A stretch of 64,000 nt of DNA, from NCBI RefSeq assembly GCF_000720185.1, contig NZ_JOIY01000037.1, forward strand, positions 68,249-132,248, written 5' to 3'. The DNA is from Streptomyces sp. NRRL S-340. Lineage in GTDB: Bacteria; Actinomycetota; Actinomycetes; Streptomycetales; Streptomycetaceae. Below the pieces are notes generated by a model that searched no databases, was not told where the DNA came from, and worked only from the letters and a program-made list of their open reading frames with translations. A program made the translations under genes and the position numbers. Below are positions 27,944-35,576 of the stretch, piece after piece; position 1 is the stretch's first letter; every line of letters starts with the position of its first letter.

Positions 27944-29301
27944 TCACTTCGAATAGCCGCTCCGCTGATCTGGAGCGTGAAAAGCGTTTGCGGATGCTCT
28001 CCGATGCTGATCGTGACATCATCCGTCTGGCTAACGACCCCCTGTTTCCGCGCTGGCTGGAGCAGATCAAGGCAATCGGGGGCTGTGCCCACCCGATCTA
28101 TCTGTCTGGCTCCACGGTCACCCGCGATGCGCTGACGGGTGAGCTGATCTCTTCGTATTCGACCGCCGGGGAGCCAGGTGAGCGACTGGCTGTGCGCTGC
28201 CGCAACCGCCGTTCGTCGGTCTGCGAGCCGTGCTCCTACCTGCATGCGGGCGACACCTATCAGCTGATCCGCGCGGGCCTGACCGGTGGAAAGAACGTGC
28301 CCGATGCGGTGCGAGAACAGCCCCGCTTGTTCGTCACGCTGACGGCGCCTTCATTCGGGTCGGTCCATCGCTTCCTCGATGGCGAGCGATGCCGACTGCG
28401 TCGGAAGGGCGGAGAGTGCGAACACGGGCGTCCGGTCGGCTGCGGCCTGGTGCACGCCGAGGATGACCCGGCGCTGGGTCGTCCGCTGTGCCCGGACTGC
28501 TACGACCACGTGGCCCACGTGCTGTGGCACGCGCACGCGGGGCGCCTGTGGGACCGGTTCACCACGGCCGTACGGCGGCACCTCGCCTCCGCCGCAGGGA
28601 TCCCGCGCTCGAAGCTTCGTGACCACCTGGTGGTGTCCTTCGCCAAGGTTGCCGAGTACCAGAAGCGCGCAGCCATCCACTTCCACGGCGTGGTACGCCT
28701 GGACGGTCCGGCCGGTCCCGGCGACCCTTCCCCTGACTGGGCCACGGTCGAACTGCTCACCGACGCCGTACACACGGCTGCCGCATCGGCGAACGTGCGA
28801 GTCCCGGAATCGGACGCCTACGGAACCGAACTCCTCGTATTCGGCGTACAGTTGGCCGTACGGTCGATCCGGGCCTTCGCCGGCGACGAGGGACCCACCG
28901 ATGACGCGGTCGCTGCCTACGTGGCCAAGTACGTCTCCAAGGGAACCGCCGTGACCGGCGCCGGACTGGACTACCGCGTCACCAGCCCGGACGACATCCG
29001 CGCGGCCGTGGTCACGCCTCACGTACGGGCTTCCGCCGCCGCAAGCGCCTGTCGGCGTGGGCCACCTCGGCGGCGGGCGCCCTGTTCCTGGGCTTCGCGG
29101 TCAAGCTGTCGCTGGCCGGCGCCTAGAACGGTGGCCGGCGCCTGGCGGCGGTCGCCGGCCCGTCAGCGGCCCGCCGCCCGTCCCAGTGAGCGGGCGCGGC
29201 GGGCCACCCTCCGTACCGTCGCGTTGCGCGGTATGAAGGCGAGTTGCTGCGGGACACCGCCGGGCAGTGCCAGCGCGGTCAGCCGGCGGCGCTTGAAGTA
29301 G
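27919..29301 (+). pseudogene. Rolling-circle replication initiator (RepSA type), C terminus lost
   Basis: About 370 residues of a RepSA-like initiator remain. All three rolling-circle motifs are present: FVTLTAPSFG near residue 137, the metal-binding H-x-H in IHFHG at 254-256, and YVAKYVSKG at 334 with the nicking tyrosine. A Cys-rich segment (CRNRRSSVCEPC) precedes them. At about 29027 the frame leaves Rep, just after VTPHVRA, and enters the displaced LysE 3' end out of frame. The reading frame then runs Arg-rich and meaningless to 29301, antisense to the next gene. The start is GTG 27919 with GGAGG upstream. Loss of the C-terminal part makes replication doubtful. Confidence 0.8.
29025..29126 (+). 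pseudogene. Displaced original 3' end of the LysE gene
   Basis: In the third frame, bases 29025-29126 read TGFRRRKRLSAWATSAAG and then ALFLGFAVKLSLAGA before a TAG. This matches the last 33 residues of the LysE-family protein encoded 6 kb upstream, but with host-like codons. It has no start and is the stranded tail of the host gene left by integration of the element. Confidence 0.85.
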
Positions 29302-30548
29302 CGCCGGGCGTGCGTGCCGAGGTGCGCGGCGAGGTACCGCTCGGCGGCCGGGCGCAGACCCGGGTAGATCTTCGGCTGCATCGCGTAGGAGACGGCCCGC
29401 ACCAGCTCGCCCAGCGCTTCGGCGGCCGTGTCCCCGCCGCGGGCGGCGGGAGACCCGGGGACGGCGTCCCGCCCCTGCTCCGCGGTCACCGCGGCACCGC
29501 CGGCCAGGACCGCCAGGTCCGGCAGCAGCGCGTCGACGATCGTCACGGGGACGCGGTTGCTGTTCTCGTACGGTGTCAGCCGCTCCAGCAGGGCGCCGGT
29601 GCCGGTCCGGGCGACCGGGAGCCCGTACAGCGCCGAGGCGGTGAGCAGCGCGGTGGAGAAGCAGCCGACGACCAGGGCGGGGCGTATCCGCTGGTACAGC
29701 ACCTCGGCGAGGACGGGTGTGGCGAGCACCGTGAGTTCGGCGCCCAGCTTCCCGGCCTCCTGCTCCAGCGCCCGCGACCAGCGGGCGGGCGCCGAGGGGT
29801 GGGGTTTGAAGACGACGCGGGTGTGGCCGAGCGCGACGGCGCCGCGCAGCATCCGCACGTGCAGCGCCTCCTCCTCCTCGGCGGTGAGGATGTCCAGCGC
29901 GCTCAGGTACTGGCCGAGCAGCAGGGCGGGTTCGGCGGGCAGGTCCGGCAACGCCTCGCCCGTGTCCGCGAGTTCGGCCAGCACCTTGAGGAAGGCGTCC
30001 GTGGGGACGAGCTGCGGCACCACCCCGAACTCGGTGAGCAGCACCGGCCGCAGGCCCGGCACCAGGTCCAGGTGGAGCAGGCGGTCGATGCGGGTGCCCA
30101 CCAGCGGGTCGATCTTGCTGCGGGTGGGACCGTAGCTCATCAGGCCGTCGGCGTAGACGGTGACGGGCGCGCCGGTGAAGATCTGGCAGACGGCGAGCGC
30201 GGGGTTGACCTGGATCGACTCGACGGCCAGTTCCACGGCGTCCTCGCCCAGGTCCCACAGCAGTCTCAGGTGCCGTTCCCACAGCGGCACGTCGTCCGGG
30301 CGCGGGGCCCAGCCGCCCGGGTGGAAGGGGGAGACGGCCTCGTTCCACGACACCACGTCGTCGAACCGTTCCCGCAGCCGTTCGAAGCCGGGCAGCTCGT
30401 CCACCGGCGCAGTGGTCTCCGGCGTCGCCGTGTTGTTGCAGACCACCAGGATGCGGCGGTCGGCGGGGCCGAAGCAGTCGGCGTCGAGGGCGGCGGCGAG
30501 GGTGGCGGTGCCGTACAGCGTCGACGCGAGGAAGATCCGGGTGGTCAC
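29163..30548 (-). CDS. Polysialyltransferase-like protein
   Basis: This 461-residue cytoplasmic or peripheral protein resembles the bacterial alpha-2,8-polysialyltransferase/GT52 group. Features are the start TTRIFLASTLYGTATLAAALD, the HP motif in VVFKPHPSAPARW near residue 255, and a late CFSTALLTASALYGLPVARTG where Ser/Thr bind the CMP phosphate in the family. It would polymerise CMP-activated ulosonic acid onto a surface glycan. GTG 30548 overlaps the stop of the upstream GT2 gene by four bases (GTGA), so they form an operon. The C terminus is very basic, which suggests membrane association. Confidence 0.75.
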   Translation of the reverse strand: MTTRIFLASTLYGTATLAAALDADCFGPADRRILVVCNNTATPETTAPVDELPGFERLRERFDDVVSWNEAVSPFHPGGWAPRPDDVPLWERHLRLLWDLGEDAVELAVESIQVNPALAVCQIFTGAPVTVYADGLMSYGPTRSKIDPLVGTRIDRLLHLDLVPGLRPVLLTEFGVVPQLVPTDAFLKVLAELADTGEALPDLPAEPALLLGQYLSALDILTAEEEEALHVRMLRGAVALGHTRVVFKPHPSAPARWSRALEQEAGKLGAELTVLATPVLAEVLYQRIRPALVVGCFSTALLTASALYGLPVARTGTGALLERLTPYENSNRVPVTIVDALLPDLAVLAGGAAVTAEQGRDAVPGSPAARGGDTAAEALGELVRAVSYAMQPKIYPGLRPAAERYLAAHLGTHARRYFKRRRLTALALPGGVPQQLAFIPRNATVRRVARRARSLGRAAGR

Positions 30549-31522
30549 GCGGCGGCCCCCGAGCCGGCGGGGCGGCGGCGCAGCCGGCGCAGCCGGGTGG
30601 CGCGCTGGACGTCCATGGAGTCCAGCGCCTCGTCCAGCACGCCCTGCGGCATGCGGCGCAGGGCGCGCGCGCTGAGCGACTTCAGTTTCCGTGCCACCGC
30701 CGGTTCGAACCTTTCGATGGAGCCCAGATGGTGGGCGATGATCGCGCAGTACGTACGGACCGCCTTGGGCAGCAGCAGGGCCGCCTCCCGGTCCCGGGCC
30801 GTCTCCTCGACGACCTGGTCGAACGCGCGGATGAAGTCCAGTTGGCGGACATCGCCGATCTGGGTGAGCGAGGAGGCCACCCCCCGCCGGTAGTGGACCC
30901 CCAGCAGGCCGGTCACGGCGAAGGACTCCGCCTCCCGGTGCAGCTTCCAGATCCACGGCCGGTCCTCGGCCGTGCGCAGCCCGTCGGTGAAGTGCAGCAG
31001 CCCCCGCTCCCGCAGCCGCCGGTGGTAGACGCCCGCCCAGGCGTAGGGGTAGTCCACCGAGGTGGAGCGGTCGGCGGGCAGGATCGCCGCCCGCGGGTCG
31101 AGCACCACCCCGCGCCGGCCGTGCGGCACCCGGTGGACGCTGCGCGCCCGGCCGGTGCACTGCACGTGGTCGGCGCGGACGAAGTCGCAGCCCAGCTCCT
31201 CGATCACGGCGAGCAGCCGCGGGTAGTAGCCGGGGGCCAGCCAGTCGTCGCCGTCCAGGAACGTCACGTACTCGCCGCGCGCCCGGTCGATCCCGGTGTT
31301 GCGTGCGGTCGCCAGCCCTCCGTTCTCCTCACGCCGGACGAGGACGGCACCGGGCAGTTCACGTTCCGCGCGCGCGAGAATGTCCGGGGTCTCATCGCGT
31401 GAACAATCGTCGACGAGGACGAATTCGAAGTCGTCACGCGCGTTCGCACGCAGACTCTTCAAGGTGTCGGGTGCGTATTGCTGCACGTTGTAGAACGGCA
31501 CGATGACGGAGAGCTTGACCAC
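30545..31522 (-). CDS. Family 2 glycosyltransferase
   Basis: This is a GT-A fold inverting glycosyltransferase of 325 residues. The N-terminal nucleotide-sugar domain shows LSVIVPFYNVQQYAPDTLKSL, FVLVDDCSRDETPDIL and the metal-binding DGDD in YVTFLDGDDWLAPG. Acceptor-side residues include RTAEDRPWIWKL. The C-terminal 80 residues are helical and basic. The start is GTG 31522. It is first in a two-gene minus-strand operon with the polysialyltransferase-like gene and divergent from the plus-strand glycan genes, so it probably adds a side or linkage sugar of the same polymer. Confidence 0.88.
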   Translation of the reverse strand: MVKLSVIVPFYNVQQYAPDTLKSLRANARDDFEFVLVDDCSRDETPDILARAERELPGAVLVRREENGGLATARNTGIDRARGEYVTFLDGDDWLAPGYYPRLLAVIEELGCDFVRADHVQCTGRARSVHRVPHGRRGVVLDPRAAILPADRSTSVDYPYAWAGVYHRRLRERGLLHFTDGLRTAEDRPWIWKLHREAESFAVTGLLGVHYRRGVASSLTQIGDVRQLDFIRAFDQVVEETARDREAALLLPKAVRTYCAIIAHHLGSIERFEPAVARKLKSLSARALRRMPQGVLDEALDSMDVQRATRLRRLRRRPAGSGAAA

Positions 31523-31693
31523 GTGTGCGACGTTAGGGCGCGGGCCCCGGTCCCGTCTTTACCTGGAGTTTGACCGCGAGTGAACGACACGTGGCGATGC
31601 CGTGAACCGGGCTTTCCGCGGCCTGTCCCCGGCGCCGGTTCCGCATTCGGCGGTGTGCTGTTAACCGTTTGTTGCATTCGGGTTGGGCGGGAC

Positions 31694-31711
31694 CTAGGAA
31701 TGCCTTCCTAG
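31694..31711. promoter_or_regulatory. Palindrome in the divergent glycan promoter region
   Basis: CTAGGAA (31694-31700), a 4-base spacer TGCC, and TTCCTAG (31705-31711) form a perfect inverted repeat 11 bases before the start codon at 31722. The 199-base gap between the divergent operons (31523-31721) is AT-richer than its surroundings and must carry both promoters. The palindrome could be an operator or a short hairpin over the ribosome binding site. Confidence 0.45.
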
Positions 31712-31721
31712 CGTCTGCGAC

Positions 31722-33050
31722 GTGCCAGCAAGTGCAACGAAAACCCTGCGGGTCGCCGTTCTCGCGGATTCCGACACCCGGTGGAAATGGGGCGCGCTCA
31801 CCGCGCAGCGCGTCGCCCCCGCCGGTGCCGGGATCCGGCTCGACGGCTACCTCCTGCGGGGCCGCGCCACCCCCACCGCCCGTCAGCTGACGGAGGTCGG
31901 CGTCCGCGCGGACTCGCTCCGCGAGGTGACCGCCGTCGAGTTCCTGCGCGCCATGGCCCCCGGCGCGGCGGGCGAGGAGCCCTGCGACGTCCTCGTGCTC
32001 GCCCTCGTGGGCGGCGGCGTGCAGGCGGTGCTGCACGGACTGAAGCGGGCCTGGCAGGGCGCCGGCCGGCGGCCCGTGGTCGTCACCGGGTACGTCGGCG
32101 TCGTCTACGAGAAGCTCGCCGACGGTCTGCTGCTGCGGCACGGCGCGGACCTGGTGCTCGCCAACTCCCGCCAGGACGCGGAGCGTTTCCGCGCCGTCTA
32201 CGAAGGCGTGGGCGCCGACGCGTCCGCGGTCACCGAGGTGGCGCTGCCGTTCCTCGGCGGCGCTGCCTACACCGGCGCGCACGATCCGTACACCGTGGTG
32301 TTCGCCGCGCAGCCCTCCGTCCCCGAGAGCCGCCGGGACCGTGCGTACCTGCTGGAGCGGCTGATCCGGCACGCCCGGCTGCACCCCGGCCGCGAGGTGC
32401 TGCTCAAGCTGCGCTCCCGGCCGGGCGAACACACCACCCACATCGAGGAGGTGCCGTACCAGAAGCTGGCGCAGCGGGCCGCGCTGCCGCCCAACCTGCG
32501 CCTGGTCTACGGGCACATGGGGGAGGTGCTCGACCGCACCGACCTGCTGGTGACGGTCAGCTCCACCGCCGCCCTGGAGGCGCTGCACCGCCGGATCCCC
32601 ACCGTCGTCCTCACCGACCTCGGGGTGCGCGAGACGCTCGGCAACCACCACTTCACCGGGTCCGGCTGCCTCGCCTCCTGGGACCAGCTCGACGCCGGAC
32701 ACCGCCCGGTGCCCGAGGAGGACTGGGTGGCCCGGCAGGGCGTCGCCACCGGCGGTTCCTACGCCACCGCCTTCGACACGGCCCGGGAGCGCATCGGCGA
32801 GCTGCTCCGGGCGCCCGGCGGTCTGCCCGCGCTCGACCCGTACTACACACCCGGGACCGCGCCCGGCTACCTGCCGGGCCTCCTCGCCCGCCACCACCTG
32901 GGACCCGACGGCGCGCCGCTGCCGGGGGCCCCGGCCGCCGACCGCGGCCCCGGACCGGTCCGGCAGATCGTCCGCCGGGCCGCCCGCGGCGCCTACCGCC
33001 ACGGCGTGCAGCGCGTGGCGCCCGTCATCCGGCGGATGGGGGAGCTGTGA
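31722..33050 (+). CDS. GT-B-like putative glycosyltransferase (DUF6716-type)
   Basis: This is a 442-residue protein related to putative glycosyltransferases of surface-glycan clusters. It begins LRVAVLADSDTRWKWGALTA. It has a nucleotide-binding-like second half with VLLKLRSRPGEHTTH and VTVSSTAALEALHRRIPTVVLTDLG; the latter is the typical UDP/CMP-binding Ser/Thr loop of GT-B enzymes. There is no signal peptide; the C terminus is basic. GTG 31722 follows the divergent promoter region. It is first in a plus-strand run with the ulosonate synthesis genes, so it should act on the same polymer. The donor and acceptor are not known. Confidence 0.7.
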   Translation: MPASATKTLRVAVLADSDTRWKWGALTAQRVAPAGAGIRLDGYLLRGRATPTARQLTEVGVRADSLREVTAVEFLRAMAPGAAGEEPCDVLVLALVGGGVQAVLHGLKRAWQGAGRRPVVVTGYVGVVYEKLADGLLLRHGADLVLANSRQDAERFRAVYEGVGADASAVTEVALPFLGGAAYTGAHDPYTVVFAAQPSVPESRRDRAYLLERLIRHARLHPGREVLLKLRSRPGEHTTHIEEVPYQKLAQRAALPPNLRLVYGHMGEVLDRTDLLVTVSSTAALEALHRRIPTVVLTDLGVRETLGNHHFTGSGCLASWDQLDAGHRPVPEEDWVARQGVATGGSYATAFDTARERIGELLRAPGGLPALDPYYTPGTAPGYLPGLLARHHLGPDGAPLPGAPAADRGPGPVRQIVRRAARGAYRHGVQRVAPVIRRMGEL

Positions 33051-33082
33051 GCCGCCCGACCCCACCTCAAGGAGCAGATGTC

Positions 33083-34573
33083 ATGTCCCACCCGGAAGCG
33101 GGCCAGGGCGCCCCGGTACGCCGTGTGCTCGCGGTGATACCCGCGCGCGGCGGCTCCAAGGGCGTGCCCGCGAAGAACCTCGCCCCCGTGGGCGGTGTGC
33201 CCCTGGTGGCGCGTGCGGTGCACGCGTGCCGGGCGGCGCGGTCCGTGACGGACGTCGTGGTCTCCACCGACGACCCGGCCATCGCGGCGGCGGCGCGCGA
33301 GGCCGGCGCCGAGGTCGTCCTGCGGCCGGCCGCGATCGCGGGGGACACGGCCACCTCCGAGGCGGCCGTCCTGCACGCGATGGACGCCCACGAGGCGCTG
33401 CACGGCGCGCGGGTGGACGTCGTGCTGCTGGTCCAGTGCACCAGCCCGTTCCTGACCCGCGAGGACGTCGACGGGGTCGCCCGCGCGGTCGCCGAGACCG
33501 GCGCGGACACCGCGGTGACCGTGGCACCCTTCCACGGGTTCCTCTGGCGGGACGCCGGGGAGACGGTGGATGCCCCGGGCCCGGCCGACGCGAAGATCCG
33601 CCGCGGACCGGGCGGCGGGACCGGTGCTGTGGGCGCGCCCCATGGTGTCGGTGGGGCCGGCGGTGTCACCGGGACTGTCGGTGTCGCCGGAGCCGCCGGT
33701 GTCAGCGTGACCGGTGGTGCGGCCGCCGTGGCCGTCGCCGCACCGGCCGACGGGGCGGCACCGGGCGACGGCCCTGTACCGGCCGCCGTGGCCGGCGGCT
33801 ACGGCGTCAACCACGACAAGTCCTTCCGGCCGCGCCGCCAGGACCGCCCGCAGGACCTGCTGGAGACCGGCGCCGCCTACGCGATGGACGCCGCGGGCTT
33901 CCGCACCCACCGGCACCGCTTCTTCGGCCGTACCGAACTGGTGCGCACCGACCCGGCGCGCGTGCTGGAGATCGACGACCCGCACGACCTCGCCCGCGCC
34001 CGTGCTCTCGCGCCGCTGTTCGACGCGGACCGCCCCCCGGCCCCGGGCACCGGCCGGGCGGCGCGGACCCCCGGCGGCGCCCTGCCCACCGCCGAGGACA
34101 TCGACGCGGTCGTGCTCGACTTCGACGGCACCCAGACCGACGACCGGGTGCTGATCGACTCCGACGGACGCGAGTTCGTCTCCGTGCACCGCGGGGACGG
34201 CCTCGGCGTCGCGGCGCTGCGCAGGAGCGGCCTGCGCATGCTGATCCTGTCCACGGAGCAGAACCCGGTCGTCGCCGCCCGCGCCCGGAAGCTGAAGCTC
34301 CCGGTGCTGCACGGCATCGACCGCAAGGACCTCGCCCTCAAGCAGTGGTGCGAGGAGCAGGGCATCGCCCCCGAGCGTGTCCTCTACGTCGGCAACGACG
34401 TCAACGACCTCCCGTGCTTCTCCCTTGTCGGCTGGCCCGTGGCGGTCGCGAGCGCCCACGACGCCGTCCGCGGCGCCGCCCGCGCGGTCACCACCGTCCC
34501 CGGCGGCGACGGCGCCGTCCGTGAGATCGCCGGCTGGATCCTCGGCCCCTCCCTCGATTCCCTCCCCCAGTAA
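33083..34573 (+). CDS. CMP-ulosonic acid synthetase fused to a HAD phosphatase
   Basis: This is a bifunctional protein of 496 residues. The N-terminal domain (1-310) is a CMP-sialate/CMP-Kdn synthetase: VLAVIPARGGSKGVPAKNL at residues 15-33 binds CTP, and VLLVQCTSPFLTREDVDG is the second conserved block. RRQDRPQDLLETGAAYAMD follows near 250. The C-terminal domain (about 335-496) is a HAD phosphatase of the KdsC type, with the DFDGT motif, LSTEQN and GNDVNDLP. It would remove phosphate from an ulosonate 9-phosphate. Residues about 168-240 are a Gly/Ala/Val-rich insertion not expected in the family. ATG 33083 has AAGGAG eight bases upstream. Confidence 0.88.
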   Translation: MSHPEAGQGAPVRRVLAVIPARGGSKGVPAKNLAPVGGVPLVARAVHACRAARSVTDVVVSTDDPAIAAAAREAGAEVVLRPAAIAGDTATSEAAVLHAMDAHEALHGARVDVVLLVQCTSPFLTREDVDGVARAVAETGADTAVTVAPFHGFLWRDAGETVDAPGPADAKIRRGPGGGTGAVGAPHGVGGAGGVTGTVGVAGAAGVSVTGGAAAVAVAAPADGAAPGDGPVPAAVAGGYGVNHDKSFRPRRQDRPQDLLETGAAYAMDAAGFRTHRHRFFGRTELVRTDPARVLEIDDPHDLARARALAPLFDADRPPAPGTGRAARTPGGALPTAEDIDAVVLDFDGTQTDDRVLIDSDGREFVSVHRGDGLGVAALRRSGLRMLILSTEQNPVVAARARKLKLPVLHGIDRKDLALKQWCEEQGIAPERVLYVGNDVNDLPCFSLVGWPVAVASAHDAVRGAARAVTTVPGGDGAVREIAGWILGPSLDSLPQ

Positions 34574-34585
34574 GGAAACCCCCTC

Positions 34586-35524
34586 ATGAGCACCAACTCC
34601 CGCCTGCGCACCTTCGGTTCGCGCGAGGTCGGCCCCGGCAGGCCCGTCTACATCTGCGGCGAGATCGGCATCAACCACAACGGTGAGCTGGAGAACGCCT
34701 TCAAGCTCATCGACGTGGCCGCCGAAGCCGGCTGCGACGCCGTCAAGTTCCAGAAGCGCACCCCGGAGATCTGCACCCCCCGCGACCAGTGGGACATCGA
34801 GCGCGACACCCCCTGGGGCCGGATGACCTACATCGACTACCGCCACCGCGTGGAGTTCGGCGAGGACGAGTACCGCCAGATCGACGCGTACTGCAAGGAG
34901 AAGGGCATCGACTGGTTCGCCTCCCCGTGGGACACCGAGGCCGTCGCCTTCCTGGAGAAGTTCGACGTCCCCGCCCACAAGGTGGCCTCCGCCTCGCTGA
35001 CCGACGACGAGCTGCTGCGCGCCCTGCGCGCCACCGGCCGCGCGGTCATCCTCTCCACCGGCATGTCCACCCCGAAGCAGATCCGGCACGCGGTCGAGGT
35101 GCTCGGCTCCGACAACATCCTCATGTGCCACGCCACCTCCACCTACCCGGCGAAGGCCGAGGAACTGAACCTGCGCGTGATCAACACGCTGGAGAAGGAG
35201 TTCCCGAACGTCCCGATCGGCTACTCCGGCCACGAGACCGGCCTGCAGACCACGCTCGCCGCGGTCGCCCTCGGCGCCGCCTTCGTCGAGCGCCACATCA
35301 CCCTGGACCGGGCGATGTGGGGCTCCGACCAGGCCGCCTCCGTGGAGCCGCAGGGCCTGACCCGCCTCGTCCGCGACATCCGCACCATCGAGGCCTCGCT
35401 CGGCGACGGCGTGAAGAAGGTCTACGACTCCGAGCTGGGCCCGATGAAGAAGCTGCGCCGCGTCACCGGTGCCGTGGCCGAGGCGGAGATCGCCGCGGCG
35501 GCGGGCGAGCCGGTCGCGGTGTGA
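34586..35524 (+). CDS. Sialic acid/Kdn synthase (NeuB family), SAF domain missing
   Basis: This enzyme condenses PEP with an N-acetylmannosamine- or mannose-type sugar, possibly its 6-phosphate, to a nine-carbon ulosonic acid. The 312-residue barrel shows YICGEIGINHNG at 21-32, DAVKFQKR, WFASPWDTEAV, HATSTYPA and IGYSGHETGL. ERHITLDRAMWGSDQAASVEP follows near residue 235. The usual C-terminal antifreeze-like (SAF) domain of about 60 residues is absent; the protein ends LRRVTGAVAEAEIAAAAGEPVAV. ATG 34586 follows the synthetase stop by 12 bases with AAGGAAACC before it. The linked HAD domain suggests a 9-phosphate intermediate. Confidence 0.88.
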   Translation: MSTNSRLRTFGSREVGPGRPVYICGEIGINHNGELENAFKLIDVAAEAGCDAVKFQKRTPEICTPRDQWDIERDTPWGRMTYIDYRHRVEFGEDEYRQIDAYCKEKGIDWFASPWDTEAVAFLEKFDVPAHKVASASLTDDELLRALRATGRAVILSTGMSTPKQIRHAVEVLGSDNILMCHATSTYPAKAEELNLRVINTLEKEFPNVPIGYSGHETGLQTTLAAVALGAAFVERHITLDRAMWGSDQAASVEPQGLTRLVRDIRTIEASLGDGVKKVYDSELGPMKKLRRVTGAVAEAEIAAAAGEPVAV

Positions 35525-35576
35525 GGCCGAGCCCGTCCCGCCCCTCACCCTCACGCGACGGAACGGTCGTACGCCG

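Larger units (their letters stand above)
23101..29027. mobile_element. Truncated actinomycete integrative element (AICE-like remnant)
   Basis: This roughly 5.9 kb island has lower third-position GC than both flanks, mixed codon use and an AT-rich patch at 27620-27870. It carries an XRE regulator, a DUF397 protein, several small unknown proteins and a rolling-circle Rep of the RepSA type, a gene set typical of actinomycete integrative and conjugative elements. It supplies a new 3' end to the LysE gene at its left edge and runs into the displaced host 3' end at its right edge. No integrase, excisionase, FtsK-like transfer protein or spread gene is present, and Rep is cut. No tRNA gene is at either edge. 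The boundaries are estimated from codon use. Confidence 0.75.

Noticed and set aside
23080..29130. A tRNA gene as attachment site of the island
   Set aside because: No cloverleaf-forming sequence or T-loop pattern was seen at either edge; the LysE gene end fits as target instead.
29127..29301. Continuation of the Rep reading frame to 29301 as real protein
   Set aside because: It is Arg/Pro-rich, lies over the LysE remnant and then antisense to a well-supported gene, so it is read-through of a broken gene.
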